A stretch of 64,000 nucleotides of DNA from positions 1-64,000 of the forward strand of contig NZ_WSRZ01000002.1 of assembly GCF_009828585.1 (NCBI RefSeq), written 5' to 3'. The DNA comes from Shewanella litoralis. Its GTDB lineage: Bacteria; Pseudomonadota; Gammaproteobacteria; Enterobacterales; Shewanellaceae. The position numbers were made by a program, and so were the translations under genes. Below, piece by piece: positions 47,177 through 58,224 of this stretch. Position 1 is the first letter of the stretch, and the number at the start of each line of letters is the position of its first letter. Below the pieces are notes generated by a model. The model saw only the letters and a program-made list of their open reading frames with translations, did not search any database and was not told where the DNA came from.

Positions 47177-48006
47177 AGAGCACTCCGTTTCATTAATACA
47201 TTACCCAGGGCTAAAATGACCACGGTTTGCATTAGTGGTATGGGTGAAAAAGCTAATGAGTCTAGCCCTTGAGTGTTAATCATGCTGGAGATCTGTGAGC
47301 CAGGTAATATCATGCTTAAGCCATTCAATTGCGGAAACTGAAAATTAATAATCGCAATGATGATGGACACTATTGCCCATAATATCACCGCAAATATACT
47401 GGCCTGTCTTGCCGAGTTGGCATACAAGGATAAAACAGCCATTGCAGCGGTATAAGGAAGTAGCACAATGACAAGGTTTATCATGACTAATAAGCTGGTC
47501 GTTAATGAGGGCAGTAATAGGCTAATGTCACGGGTCATTACCATCGCAATTGTAGCCAAAAGTGTGAATGTAATTAACGCGAATTGAATGAGCATTTGTC
47601 CTAGAAAACGACCAAAAAACAAACTGCTACGGCTTACTCTTAGGGTTAAAAATCGTAAGCTACCACGCTGTTTGTCTGAACTAAATTGGTCCGAGGCTAT
47701 AAAAATACTGAACATTGGGAACAAGTACAATGCAGCAAGCCAAAATACTGCCAATTCAGCCACAGGCCATTCAAATAGATGTTGCAAACTACCCGGGCCA
47801 AACAAGGCTTCTGTAAACGCTTTAAAATTGGGCTGCATGATAAATTCAGATGCACTTTTGATTGGGTAAAGTAATAAAATCCCCCAAACGAGCATAAAGG
47901 CGATTAATGCAACCATGCCGCTTTTATTGGTAAAGCGTTTGGTGAGTTCATATTGAGCTAATAACCAAATGTGAGATATCCCCGATGGGGGAGTCGTAAC
48001 GGGCAT
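47173..48006 (-). CDS. ABC-2 type exporter, permease subunit
   Basis: 277 residues with six predicted helices. The order is that of NosY/ABC-2 permeases: helix 1 (about 30-50), a long periplasmic loop, paired helices, and the coupling-helix region SDKQRGSLRFLTLRVSRSSL before helix 3. It overlaps the ATPase gene and belongs to the same operon. The substrate is unknown. It starts about 52 bp after yceH on the same strand. Confidence 0.87.
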   Translation of the reverse strand: MPVTTPPSGISHIWLLAQYELTKRFTNKSGMVALIAFMLVWGILLLYPIKSASEFIMQPNFKAFTEALFGPGSLQHLFEWPVAELAVFWLAALYLFPMFSIFIASDQFSSDKQRGSLRFLTLRVSRSSLFFGRFLGQMLIQFALITFTLLATIAMVMTRDISLLLPSLTTSLLVMINLVIVLLPYTAAMAVLSLYANSARQASIFAVILWAIVSIIIAIINFQFPQLNGLSMILPGSQISSMINTQGLDSLAFSPIPLMQTVVILALGNVLMKRSAL

Positions 48007-48058
48007 AAACGTTTCCTTGCTTAAGCGTTATTTTCGCTAAAAAATTAGGTTTATTGAA

Positions 48059-48712
48059 TCAGTTTAATAAGCTTTCAAGTTGAGCTATTTTTTCTTCAAG
48101 CACGGTGACTCGTTGGTTCAGCTCATCAATACGGCTGTCTTGAGCAATACTTTGCTGCGTTTGCGCAGAGACGTGTAGATCGTCGTTACTGTTGACTTGG
48201 TGATCGTCTATATTGCCGCTAAAGCATTCCATAAAGCGACAATCTCGCTTATTAGGCTCACGTGCGAGCTGGACAACTAGTGATGTTTCACGTTGGCTTA
48301 ATCCAATTAAGGCCGTTTCTACCTGGCCCACATCATTAAATTCATGTAATCGAGCAGTACGTGTTTTAAGTTCGCCAGGAGTTTGCGGCCCACGTAATAA
48401 CAGCACACAAATCAGCGCAACCTCAGCACTATTAAGCTGTAACTCACTAAATTCGGTATTACAAAATCGATGTTTGTATTTAACGACACGGCTACCAAAT
48501 CCTGACTGCTCACTGATTAAACGCTTTTTGTTGAGGTCGTCAATAATGGCTTGTACATCTGATTCCGTTAATGACAAGACAGGTTCACGGCTGCTTTTTT
48601 GATTGCAGGCGAGAGTTAATGAGTTAAGCGATAAGGGATATTGATCTGGTGTGGTGAGTTCTTTTTCGAGTAAACATCCTATTACTCGGGCTTCTAACGG
48701 CGATAATTCCAT
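48059..48712 (-). CDS. yceH: YceH family (DUF480) protein
   Basis: 217 residues (E. coli 215). Two winged-helix-like repeats: [20 protein letters not shown] and [20 protein letters not shown], with [17 protein letters not shown] in between, and a C-terminal coiled coil ([20 protein letters not shown]). The family is widespread but its role is not defined; nucleic-acid binding is suggested by the winged-helix fold only. Confidence 0.9.
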   Translation of the reverse strand: MELSPLEARVIGCLLEKELTTPDQYPLSLNSLTLACNQKSSREPVLSLTESDVQAIIDDLNKKRLISEQSGFGSRVVKYKHRFCNTEFSELQLNSAEVALICVLLLRGPQTPGELKTRTARLHEFNDVGQVETALIGLSQRETSLVVQLAREPNKRDCRFMECFSGNIDDHQVNSNDDLHVSAQTQQSIAQDSRIDELNQRVTVLEEKIAQLESLLN

Positions 48713-48946
48713 ACACTGTCCTTATTATAAATAATCGTTATGAGTGTTGATAGCAGCTTAGAGAAGATACCCATCAGGTTACGGACTTATGTCACTCAGG
48801 CAGGTGAGCATGTAAACAAATCGAGGCAAAAATTAGTGGCGTAAGAGCCATTTTTCCGTTTAAACAATAAATAAAGCATTGCTTGAATCATAAGTGATAA
48901 ACCACATGTTACTTACTCATGATTCAAGCGGTTATCGCATCTAGGT

Positions 48947-49780
48947 TTACATAGTGAGACGAATGCCGTCACTGTCGATGCTAATTTCACCGGCTTTAAA
49001 TAAACCCCCAATGGATTTTTTAAACGCTTTTTTGCTCATACCGAGTTGGTCATAAATGATATCAGCGTCTGTTTTATCGTGTAACGGCAAGAAACCATTA
49101 GCACTGCGCAGTTTGTTGATAATCAGGCGTGCATTTTTATCTAAATCTTCTTTACCACTTTTTTGCAGTACTAAATCAATTTTGCCATCGCTGCGCATTG
49201 ATTTAATGTAACCAGTCACTTTTTGGCCAAAACGAAGTTTTTGGAATACTTCATTGGTGTAAATCACGCCCCAATGCTTGTTATTAATAATGGCTTTGTA
49301 ACCCAAGTCGGTTGTGCCACCAATGATTAAGTTAACCTGTTCGCCGTCGGTATAATGTGCGTCAGTTTTGTCGACAAACTTATCGAGTTTAGACGATGCC
49401 ATGATGCGCTCATCGGCATGGTTTGCATGGACATAAACTAAATAAGAACGGCCTTCTTCTGCTGGTTTATGCTGCTCACCAAAGGGCAGTAGTAAATCTT
49501 TGTCCAGGCCCCAATCTAAAAATGCACCATACGGACCTGTTGCGACCACTTTTAGGTAAGCAAACTCACCGACCTGGGCAAGTGCTTTTTGAGTGGTGGC
49601 AATGACAATATCTTCTGAGTCTAAATAAAGAAAGACGTCGACCATATCACCGACATTACAACCGGTAGGGACAAATTTATTAGGAAGCAAGACCTGTCCT
49701 AGCTCTTGAGCATTTAAGTAAACCCCAAAGTTCACTTGCTTTACGACTTCTAATGAATAACGTTTACCGATTTGTATCAT
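48947..49780 (-). CDS. CvfB/YitL family S1-domain RNA-binding protein
   Basis: 277 residues: three S1-like beta-barrels (about 1-65, 68-135 and 145-215; e.g. VVATGPYGAFLDWGLDKDLL) and a C-terminal winged helix (LPLHDKTDADIIYDQLGMSK, then KKAFKKSIGGLFKAGEISI). This is the CvfB/YitL arrangement, linked to RNA-dependent regulation of virulence and stress genes in other bacteria. It is monocistronic, with about 230 bp of empty sequence after it. Confidence 0.88.
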   Translation of the reverse strand: MIQIGKRYSLEVVKQVNFGVYLNAQELGQVLLPNKFVPTGCNVGDMVDVFLYLDSEDIVIATTQKALAQVGEFAYLKVVATGPYGAFLDWGLDKDLLLPFGEQHKPAEEGRSYLVYVHANHADERIMASSKLDKFVDKTDAHYTDGEQVNLIIGGTTDLGYKAIINNKHWGVIYTNEVFQKLRFGQKVTGYIKSMRSDGKIDLVLQKSGKEDLDKNARLIINKLRSANGFLPLHDKTDADIIYDQLGMSKKAFKKSIGGLFKAGEISIDSDGIRLTM

Positions 49781-50379
49781 GAATGACTCTACTTAATAAA
49801 AGATGAAAAGGTGATTTAATCAAAATCGATTAATTATACACGTAAATCACCACTAAGTTATGTCAATTACCTTGCTGTGAAACGTTTTTTTGGTTGGCAA
49901 GATTATTGAACTCTTTCGATTGCAATAAATGTGACTTTTTATAGGAATTAATGGGTAATTTACTTGCATTACACTGCATTGCAGGTTTTAATTGCGCCGA
50001 TTTTATCAAGGCGAGCGTCAGTGATATTTCAGTGTGTGAAAGTGATCTATTCATCGATTATTTCAGTAAAACACTGGCTGTGGGTACACACTGATGTTTC
50101 ACCTACAATATTTGCAAGCCATGCTGATGTAAGACTAATATGTATTTACAAACAGCTTAAGCGCAGTAAAGGCGGCGAGTGGTTTTACCCTTTAATATGT
50201 AAGCTCGTTTATCCTTAAATTGTGGATTGCAACATAAAGCTTGTTGTAACGGTTGGTCAATAAAGCCCGCCGCTAATATCAACAACTTTACCTGAGACAA
50301 CGCGTAGTCGTTGTCTGGATTTTAACAAGCAGCAGCACAACGCTTGCTGCTTACTTTGATACAAATACGGAAAATAATT
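49781..50379 (+). promoter_or_regulatory. Long speA upstream region with two leader hairpins
   Basis: About 600 bp without a credible gene; small ORFs at 49863-50054 (minus) and 49964-50218 (plus) overlap each other and lack good ribosome sites. Close to speA are two hairpins: AGACAACG/CGTTGTCT (50295-50316) and AAGCAGCA/TGCTGCTT (50327-50352), the second ending 28 bases before the ATG. No T-tract follows either, so they look like leader structure. The region also holds the promoters of speA and cvfB. Confidence 0.55.
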
Positions 50380-52290
50380 ATGTCTGATTGGTCTATCGAA
50401 GATGCTCGCGCTGGTTATAACGTGACTCACTGGAGCCAGGGTTTTTACGGTATTCGTGAAGATGGCGAAGTGACCGTGTCACCTGATCCACAAAACCCTG
50501 ATCATAAAGTTGGCTTAAATGAATTAGCTAAAAATATGGTAAAAGCGGGCGTTTCGTTGCCGGTACTGGTACGTTTCCCACAAATTTTACACCACAGAGT
50601 AGAAAGCTTATGTGAAGCGTTTAACGATGCGATTACTAAGTACGAATATCAAAATGATTATTTGTTAGTTTATCCAATTAAAGTTAACCAACAACAAACC
50701 GTTGTTGAAGAAATTCTTGCCAGTCAAAAATCGAAAGAAGTCCCACAATTGGGCCTTGAGGCCGGCAGTAAACCAGAGTTAATGGCTGTACTGGCAATGG
50801 CGCAAAAAGCCAGCTCTGTGATTGTGTGTAATGGTTATAAAGACAAAGAATACATTCGCTTAGCCTTAATCGGCGAGAAGTTAGGCCATAAAGTTTACAT
50901 CGTGCTTGAAAAGATGTCTGAACTTAAAATGGTACTTGAAGAAGCGTCAAAATTAGGTGTCACTCCGCGTCTTGGTCTTCGCGTACGTTTAGCGTTCCAA
51001 GGCAAAGGCAAGTGGCAGGCAAGCGGCGGCGAAAAGTCAAAGTTTGGTTTGTCGGCGGCTCAAGTATTAAAAGTGGTTGCTGAATTAAAACATGCTGACA
51101 TGCTTGATTCGCTGCAGTTATTGCACTTCCACCTCGGTTCGCAAATTGCCAATATCCGTGATATTCGCCAGGGGGTGGGTGAAGCGGGGCGTTTTTATTG
51201 CGAGTTGCGCCAGCTAGGTGCCAACATTAAATGTTTTGATGTGGGTGGCGGTTTAGCGGTTGATTACGATGGTACTCGTAGCCAAAGCAATAACTCAATG
51301 AACTACGGTTTGAGTGAATACGCTAACAACATCGTCAATGTGTTAACTGATTTATGTAACGAATACGAGCAACCTATGCCACGTATTATTTCTGAATCTG
51401 GTCGTCACTTAACTGCGCACCACGCGGTATTGATTACTGATGTTATCGGCACCGAAGCGTACATGCCAGAAGTGATTGAAGCGCCGGATGAAGATGCTCC
51501 ACAACTGTTACACAATATGTGGCAGTCGTGGGAAGAAATCAGCGGTGGTCATGATCAACGTGCGATTATCGAGATTTATCATGATACTCAAAGTGATATC
51601 GCTGAAGCGCATTCTTTATTTGCGGTCGGTCAATTTAGCTTAGCGCACCGTGCATGGGCTGAACAAACTCACTTACGGGTATGTCATGAAGTGAAAGGTT
51701 TGTTGAGTAATAACAACCGTTATCACCGTCCAGTGATTGATGAATTAAACGAAAAGTTAGCCGACAAATTCTTTGTTAACTTCTCTTTATTCCAATCATT
51801 ACCTGATGCATGGGGCATTGACCAGGTATTCCCGGTATTGCCATTATCTGGCTTAGATAAAGCCCCTGAGCGCCGTGCTGTTATGCTGGATATTACCTGT
51901 GATTCTGACGGTATTGTTGATCAATACGTAGACGGTCAAGGCATTGAAACCACATTACCGGTACCTGCGTGGAGCGAAGAAAGCCCATACTTAATCGGCT
52001 TCTTCATGGTCGGTGCTTACCAAGAAATCCTGGGTGATATGCATAACTTATTCGGTGACACTAACTCAGCAGTTGTTCGTCTTGATCAAGACGGTGCGGC
52101 AAACATTGAGTCAGTGCTTCAAGGCGATACTGTTGCAGACGTATTACGTTATGTTAACTTAGACGCTGAAGAGTTCATGCGCACTTTTGAAGAACTAGTG
52201 ACTCAACATATTGTTGAAGATGAAAGAGCCAGTATTTTAGAAGAGTTACAAGTCGGTCTTGACGGTTACACTTACTTAGAAGATTTCTAA
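50380..52290 (+). CDS. speA: Biosynthetic arginine decarboxylase
   Basis: 636 residues from ATG 50380 (12 codons upstream are open but lack a ribosome site; ACGGAAAA precedes 50380). An N-terminal PLP barrel has the PLP lysine in [12 protein letters not shown]; the phosphate-binding loop is in [14 protein letters not shown]; the active-site Cys is in [12 protein letters not shown]. Length and motifs match SpeA (658 in E. coli), fold type III, Mg2+-dependent. It makes agmatine from arginine as the first step to putrescine. An AdoMet decarboxylase gene follows in the same direction after a terminator-like hairpin. Confidence 0.93.
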   Translation: MSDWSIEDARAGYNVTHWSQGFYGIREDGEVTVSPDPQNPDHKVGLNELAKNMVKAGVSLPVLVRFPQILHHRVESLCEAFNDAITKYEYQNDYLLVYPIKVNQQQTVVEEILASQKSKEVPQLGLEAGSKPELMAVLAMAQKASSVIVCNGYKDKEYIRLALIGEKLGHKVYIVLEKMSELKMVLEEASKLGVTPRLGLRVRLAFQGKGKWQASGGEKSKFGLSAAQVLKVVAELKHADMLDSLQLLHFHLGSQIANIRDIRQGVGEAGRFYCELRQLGANIKCFDVGGGLAVDYDGTRSQSNNSMNYGLSEYANNIVNVLTDLCNEYEQPMPRIISESGRHLTAHHAVLITDVIGTEAYMPEVIEAPDEDAPQLLHNMWQSWEEISGGHDQRAIIEIYHDTQSDIAEAHSLFAVGQFSLAHRAWAEQTHLRVCHEVKGLLSNNNRYHRPVIDELNEKLADKFFVNFSLFQSLPDAWGIDQVFPVLPLSGLDKAPERRAVMLDITCDSDGIVDQYVDGQGIETTLPVPAWSEESPYLIGFFMVGAYQEILGDMHNLFGDTNSAVVRLDQDGAANIESVLQGDTVADVLRYVNLDAEEFMRTFEELVTQHIVEDERASILEELQVGLDGYTYLEDF

Positions 52291-52322
52291 AGCTAAGTGT
52301 AAAATAAACAGCGACAGATAAG

Positions 52323-52351
52323 AGGCTTAGTTATGAATAATAACTAAGCCT
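52323..52351 (+). terminator. Hairpin terminator after speA
   Basis: AGGCTTAGTTAT pairs perfectly with ATAACTAAGCCT around GAATA, followed by TTATTTAT. The T-tract is interrupted, so readthrough into the next gene is possible. Confidence 0.65.
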
Positions 52352-52417
52352 TTATTTATCTCTAGGGCTTAATTTATGATAGTAAAGATATAACGTAGTT
52401 GAGGATTAACCATACTG

Positions 52418-53347
52418 ATGTTTTTTGAAGGTTCTGAAAAAAAAATTGAGCTTATAACCGCACCGACTCACGGTTCATTGCGGGCGCTTGGTTCAGATTT
52501 TTGGACTCAAATAGTCAGCCTCGCCAAAGCGGATATTATTTCGGTTATTCATAATCAATATTGCGATGCGTATTTATTAAGCGAGTCGAGTTTGTTTGTC
52601 TGGGATAACCGTATCGTCATGCTGACCTGCGGCTTGTCGACCCTGATAGACAGCTTATTGGCCATGCTCGAACATATTGGCGTCGACCATGTAGCGTTTG
52701 TGAGTTATCAGCGTAAAAATGAATATTTAGCGCATTTACAAGTTTCAACGTTTGCCGATGACATTGCCCGCTTACGTCAATATATACCCGGTACAGCGTG
52801 CCGAATTGGTCACTTAGACAGCCATCATCATTTTATTTTCACCAGTGACAAACCTTGTTTGTTAACAGTGCAAGATAACACTAGCGAACTTTTGATGTAC
52901 CACATTAGCGGACCGGTCGCGCAGTATTTAATTAGCGAGAAACAATCTGAAAAAACAATTTTCCAGTTATTACAACTCGACACATTGTTTGTTGATTTTG
53001 ACTATGACAGTCACTTATTTTCCCCATTAGGGTTTTCAGTTAACGGCATCAAAGATGAGCAATACTTTACCATTCACATTACGCCGCAAGAGCAGAGCTC
53101 TTATGTCAGTGTTGAGACCAATGTCGATATTAACTCACCCGATAACCCCATCGCGGCGCAATTACTGGCTTTATTGCAGCCAATTAGTTGGGACACTATC
53201 GGATTTAATACGCCCGTTATTGCATCTTCCAAGCCTAAAAATCTATGTCTAGCCCATTGTTCATACCCGATTAAGCCAGATTATCATGTCCACTTTGGCC
53301 ACTTTCAGCAGCTTGATTCAGAAGTGCTGAGCCCCGATTTTATGTAA
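52418..53347 (+). CDS. S-adenosylmethionine decarboxylase, eukaryotic (class 2) sequence type
   Basis: 309 residues. The family's key residues are all in place. Self-cleavage site LSESSLF: Glu56-Ser57, with Ser57 becoming the pyruvoyl group. Active-site Cys71 is in LTCGLS. Processing residues Ser207 (LGFSVNG) and His220 (FTIHITP) are present, as are the N-terminal FFEG and SYVSVETN. This is the single-chain-precursor, two-subunit eukaryotic form, not the short E. coli SpeD. It provides decarboxylated AdoMet for aminopropyl transfer. No spermidine synthase is seen in the window. It follows speA by about 127 bp. Activity on arginine or ornithine instead of AdoMet, known in some bacterial relatives, cannot be excluded. 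Confidence 0.88.
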   Translation: MFFEGSEKKIELITAPTHGSLRALGSDFWTQIVSLAKADIISVIHNQYCDAYLLSESSLFVWDNRIVMLTCGLSTLIDSLLAMLEHIGVDHVAFVSYQRKNEYLAHLQVSTFADDIARLRQYIPGTACRIGHLDSHHHFIFTSDKPCLLTVQDNTSELLMYHISGPVAQYLISEKQSEKTIFQLLQLDTLFVDFDYDSHLFSPLGFSVNGIKDEQYFTIHITPQEQSSYVSVETNVDINSPDNPIAAQLLALLQPISWDTIGFNTPVIASSKPKNLCLAHCSYPIKPDYHVHFGHFQQLDSEVLSPDFM

Positions 53348-53446
53348 CGAATTTATGTCACTCGGCGAGCGCAATGTTAGGTCTTTAAATGTTACTCCTT
53401 TTAAGAACAGGTAAAGTCCTAATTAAAAATAATTTTAAATGCTATA

Positions 53447-53472
53447 GCCAACGTTTAGACGTTGGCTTTTTT
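53447..53472 (+). terminator. Intrinsic terminator after the AdoMet decarboxylase gene
   Basis: GCCAACGT (53447-53454) pairs with ACGTTGGC (53459-53466) around TTAG, followed by six T. Confidence 0.9.
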
Positions 53473-53522
53473 GTGCCTGCTCAGCGTAAAATAGGTCTAG
53501 CAAGCATAAACAAGGAAACACA

Positions 53523-54161
53523 ATGAGTGATTTAAGTGATATTCGCCGCGAGTACACCCAAGGTGGCTTAAGACGTGGTGACTTACCTGTTAATCCAATG
53601 GCTTTATTTGAAAAGTGGATGCAGCAAGCTAAAGATGCGCAATTAACTGATCCCACCGCCATGTGTGTCGCCACAGTCGATGAAACAGGCCAACCCTTTC
53701 AACGTATTGTGTTGCTCAAGCGTTTTGACGATAACGGATTTGTGTTTTTTACAAACCTTGAGAGCCGTAAAGCCAAACAAATTGCGGTAAATAGCAAAAT
53801 CAGTTTGTTGTTCCCCTGGCATCCATTAGAGCGTCAAGTTGCCGTTATCGGTGAGGCAGAACCTTTATCGATGTTAGATGTGGCCAAATACTTTATGAGC
53901 CGCCCTAAAGATAGCCAAATCGCGGCTTGGGTATCAAAGCAATCGAGTAAAATTTCAGCGCGTCAGGCTTTAGAAGGTAAATTTGCTGAAATGAAAGCCA
54001 AATATGCTCAAGGTGAAGTCCCTCTACCTAAATTTTGGGGCGGCTATTTAGTGCGCCCAAACAGCATTGAATTTTGGCAAGGTGGCGAACATCGCCTACA
54101 CGACAGATTTATATACAGTAAGACTGACAGCGATTGGCAAATAGATCGTTTAGCACCTTAA
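53523..54161 (+). CDS. pdxH: Pyridoxamine 5'-phosphate oxidase
   Basis: 212 residues, close to E. coli PdxH (218). An FMN-binding split barrel with [20 protein letters not shown] (Arg/Lys on FMN) and a C-terminal dimerisation part with [20 protein letters not shown], the R-x-x-P-x-x-x-E-F-W-Q-G signature. It oxidises PNP or PMP to PLP, the cofactor of SpeA and MetC in this window. AAGGAAACACA precedes the ATG. It starts 50 bp after the terminator. Confidence 0.93.
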   Translation: MSDLSDIRREYTQGGLRRGDLPVNPMALFEKWMQQAKDAQLTDPTAMCVATVDETGQPFQRIVLLKRFDDNGFVFFTNLESRKAKQIAVNSKISLLFPWHPLERQVAVIGEAEPLSMLDVAKYFMSRPKDSQIAAWVSKQSSKISARQALEGKFAEMKAKYAQGEVPLPKFWGGYLVRPNSIEFWQGGEHRLHDRFIYSKTDSDWQIDRLAP

Positions 54162-54190
54162 TCTCTGTTAATAAATAGGAGCGTTATCGC

Positions 54191-54645
54191 GTGATAAGCA
54201 ATAAAATTTGGGTTGACGCTGATGCGTGCCCAAATGCCGTAAAAGACATGTTATTTCGTGCCTCAGAGCGTAAATCGATTCAATTAGTATTGGTGGCTAA
54301 TCAATTGATTAAAGTGCCAATCTCTCCATTGATTTCGATGATTAGAGTGAGCTCGGGCTTTGATGAAGCCGACAATTATATCGTTGAGCAAGTTAACTCG
54401 GGTGATTTAGTTATCACTGCCGACATTCCGTTGGCTGCTGATGCGATAGAAAAGGGAGCGTTAGTACTAAACCCTCGTGGTACGGTTTACACCACAGAAA
54501 ATATTAAACAAACGCTAACCATGCGTGATTTTTGGAAGAAATGCGCAGTAGTGGGATACACACTGGTGGCCCTAATAGTTTCTCTCAAGCGGATAAACAC
54601 GCGTTTGCGCAGGCATTAGACAAATGGCTGGCTAAAGTAAAATAA
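54191..54645 (+). pseudogene. yaiI: YaiI/YqxD family (DUF188) protein, frameshifted near its C-terminus
   Basis: A GTG start (AGGAG nine bases upstream) reads normal DUF188 sequence ([56 protein letters not shown]) up to TMRDF. There the five-T run at 54529-54533 puts the frame off: the open frame ends with an unrelated hydrophobic tail at 54619. Adding one T restores [10 protein letters not shown], then [20 protein letters not shown] and LDKWLAKVK to a stop at 54643-54645, exactly the family C-terminus. So there is a one-base deletion in a homopolymer, or a sequencing error. Function of the family: unknown, PIN-like fold. Confidence 0.85.
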
Positions 54646-54729
54646 TGGCAATTGTCTCATTGAATAAACCGTCATCTATACTTATTTTGTAGTGACTTAA
54701 CGTGTTATTGATAACAAAAGGACGACAAG

Positions 54730-55305
54730 ATGAAAATACTATTACCTTTGTTCGCTGCTGGGTTGTTAAGTTTTCAGGCCATGGCAGGCGATTGGCAAAT
54801 TAATCAAGATCATTCTCGTGTGAGTTTTATATCGATAAAGAAAAATGATATCGCTGAAATACACCATTTTAAACATGTTGCTGGTTCTTTAACCCAAGCC
54901 GGTGCCTTTGCATTAACTATCGATCTCAACTCGGTTGATACAGGCATTCAAATTCGTGATGAACGCATGCAAACAATTTTGTTTGAAGTGGCACAATTTC
55001 CACAGTTAAAAGTTGACGCAGTGATTAACCCTAAATTACTTATGGGGATGAAAGTTGGCGACACCTTAACCACACAAATAAATGCCACTGTTGAAATGCA
55101 CGGTAAAAAACAAAAGAAAAATATTGATGTGTTAGTTGCGAAATTGTCAGACAACAAAATGGTAGTGAGCAGTTTTGCGCCAATGATCGTTCAAGCCGAT
55201 GAGTTTAATTTTGTTACAGGTGTCGAAAAACTAAGAGAAATTGCTGGTTTACCCAGTATCAGTTTAGCGGTGCCTGTGTCATTTGTGCTAACCTTAGCGC
55301 AATAA
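54730..55305 (+). CDS. yceI: YceI family periplasmic protein
   Basis: 191 residues. A signal peptide (cut after AMA, about residue 20) is followed by the YceI lipocalin-like barrel: WQINQDHSRVSFISIKKNDI, DTGIQIRDERM, QLKVDAVI and VEMHGKKQKKNIDV. The family binds long isoprenoid or lipid ligands (for example polyprenyl or quinone) in the periplasm. AAAAGGACGAC precedes the ATG. Monocistronic. Confidence 0.88.
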   Translation: MKILLPLFAAGLLSFQAMAGDWQINQDHSRVSFISIKKNDIAEIHHFKHVAGSLTQAGAFALTIDLNSVDTGIQIRDERMQTILFEVAQFPQLKVDAVINPKLLMGMKVGDTLTTQINATVEMHGKKQKKNIDVLVAKLSDNKMVVSSFAPMIVQADEFNFVTGVEKLREIAGLPSISLAVPVSFVLTLAQ

Positions 55306-55388
55306 CAGAACACCATGAGGCAATGGCTTTTGGTTATGTAAACCTAAGCCATAGCCCATTAAATAATCGTACATAAAGGTGAAATAAC

Positions 55389-55739
55389 ATGGTTACCGAT
55401 AAAGACGGATATATGCATTTAATTCAGTATTTAACTGAACATTTAGGCTTGTTTGAAGGGCCTGAAATTAATGCGGCCGCCACGGAGACCGTGATGGAGC
55501 TCTTTGAAGAACAGTTGTCTGCGCAGATTATTATGGTATGCGGTCAAAACCCGCAATTGTCTTTCGCACAACGTAATATGGTGATCCGTGAAATTGATGC
55601 GATAGTTTATGATTTAGAAGAGATTTTAGCTTCGGTAGCAAATCAACAAGCAACCGCAGAACAAAGTATTTTTATTACTGAGTTTTCTGGGTTAATTAAA
55701 AATTTATTTGATCAAGAAATTGATCATTTATTGCGTTAA
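55389..55739 (+). CDS. DUF3802 family protein
   Basis: 116 residues, acidic and helical, no signal peptide. VTDKDGYMHLIQYLTEHLGL at the N-terminus and QRNMVIREIDAIVYDLEEIL in the middle fit the small DUF3802 family of Shewanella/Vibrio-type bacteria. Function unknown. AAAGGTGAAATAAC precedes the ATG. It is followed after about 50 bp by the protease-like gene and may be cotranscribed with it. Confidence 0.75.
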   Translation: MVTDKDGYMHLIQYLTEHLGLFEGPEINAAATETVMELFEEQLSAQIIMVCGQNPQLSFAQRNMVIREIDAIVYDLEEILASVANQQATAEQSIFITEFSGLIKNLFDQEIDHLLR

Positions 55740-55789
55740 ACGTAATACTTTTACCGCGTTAAAGAAATTTGTGGATGTGTGGAATAGAC

Positions 55790-56683
55790 ATGTTTAGAAA
55801 AATAGCAATTGTTGTAGCATTGAGTTTTTTATCATTACCGGTTTTTGCCAATAGTAAAACGATAATCCGCCAAGTTGAAGAGATGACAGTCTCGCAATCT
55901 GAACTCATTTATCAAGCACGGATTGACACAGGAGCAGTGAATACGTCTTTACATGCTGTGGATATAGAGATTATTGGTGGTTCTGCTGAAACAATGGAAG
56001 GCAATATAGGTAAACTGGTCGAGTTTACAACAGAAAATGAGCAGGGCGATCAACAACGTCTTCAAGCTGAAATCGTGAAAGTGTCCACAGTCAAAAATGC
56101 TTTAGGAACTGAAAGCCGATATACCGTTAAATTAGAAGTGGGCTTTGCCGATAGCTTACAGCCATTGTACGTTAATTTGCGCGATCGCAGCCATATGGAT
56201 TACAAGTTGTTGATAGGCCGTAACTTTTTAAAACAAAAATATGTCGTTGATGTGGCCTCTAAAAAAACAATCGGCCCTGTTGCTCAGCTTAGCATTAAGC
56301 AAATTGGTTTAGTTTATAACACTCGTATCGATACTGGTGCCGGGCAAAATTCTTTGCATGCCGTTAACATCAAGGTTGAAAATGAAGATACGCAAGTGAT
56401 GGAAAACAACATCGGCAAAATGATCCGTTTTGATACTGAAAACGAAAATGGTGAAACCGTTAGCTTTACCACACGCATTAGGGGCGCTACGTTAATTCGA
56501 AATGCTCAAGGATCCGAAATTAGATACACCGTTAGGTTAAGCATTGGCGAACCTTCCAAGGAGTATTTTGTCGATGTTAATTTAACAGATAGAAGTCAAA
56601 TGGGTTATAAACTGCTTATAGGCCGAAATTGGTTACAAGGCCATTATGTGGTCGATATGTCTCTACCGCATAAATCTATTTAA
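55790..56683 (+). CDS. Secreted protein with two retropepsin-like (Zn_protease/RimB-type) domains
   Basis: 297 residues from ATG 55790 (GGAA five bases before; a TTG seven codons upstream is also open). A signal peptide (cut after VFA) precedes two homologous domains, about 25-155 and 163-290. Each has an aspartic-protease-like DTGA (Asp46 and Asp181) followed by SLHAV and closing with YKLLIGRN-x-L and YVVD. Both Asp are kept, so one chain could form the two-lobed active site that retropepsins make from two subunits. The PF05618 family is named a putative zinc protease; metal ligands are not evident. Its periplasmic location is uncommon for the RimK-linked members. Confidence 0.8.
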   Translation: MFRKIAIVVALSFLSLPVFANSKTIIRQVEEMTVSQSELIYQARIDTGAVNTSLHAVDIEIIGGSAETMEGNIGKLVEFTTENEQGDQQRLQAEIVKVSTVKNALGTESRYTVKLEVGFADSLQPLYVNLRDRSHMDYKLLIGRNFLKQKYVVDVASKKTIGPVAQLSIKQIGLVYNTRIDTGAGQNSLHAVNIKVENEDTQVMENNIGKMIRFDTENENGETVSFTTRIRGATLIRNAQGSEIRYTVRLSIGEPSKEYFVDVNLTDRSQMGYKLLIGRNWLQGHYVVDMSLPHKSI

Positions 56684-56726
56684 GACTAACGTTGTTCAAA
56701 AGCGAATGTTATTCGAAAATGTTATT

Positions 56727-56756
56727 AAAAAAACCGTTCTTGTTGAGCGGTTTTTT
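56727..56756 (+). terminator. Intrinsic terminator after the protease-like gene
   Basis: AAAAAAACCG (56727-56736) pairs with CGGTTTTTTG, with TTC/GAG extending the stem by a wobble, then TTTTTT. Confidence 0.8.
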
Positions 56757-58210
<1,454 letters not shown>

Positions 58211-58224
58211 CGGAGCAATATTAG

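Noticed and set aside
49863-50218. Two overlapping small ORFs upstream of speA
   Set aside because: Opposite strands, no ribosome sites, no protein-like composition; best read as non-coding upstream sequence.
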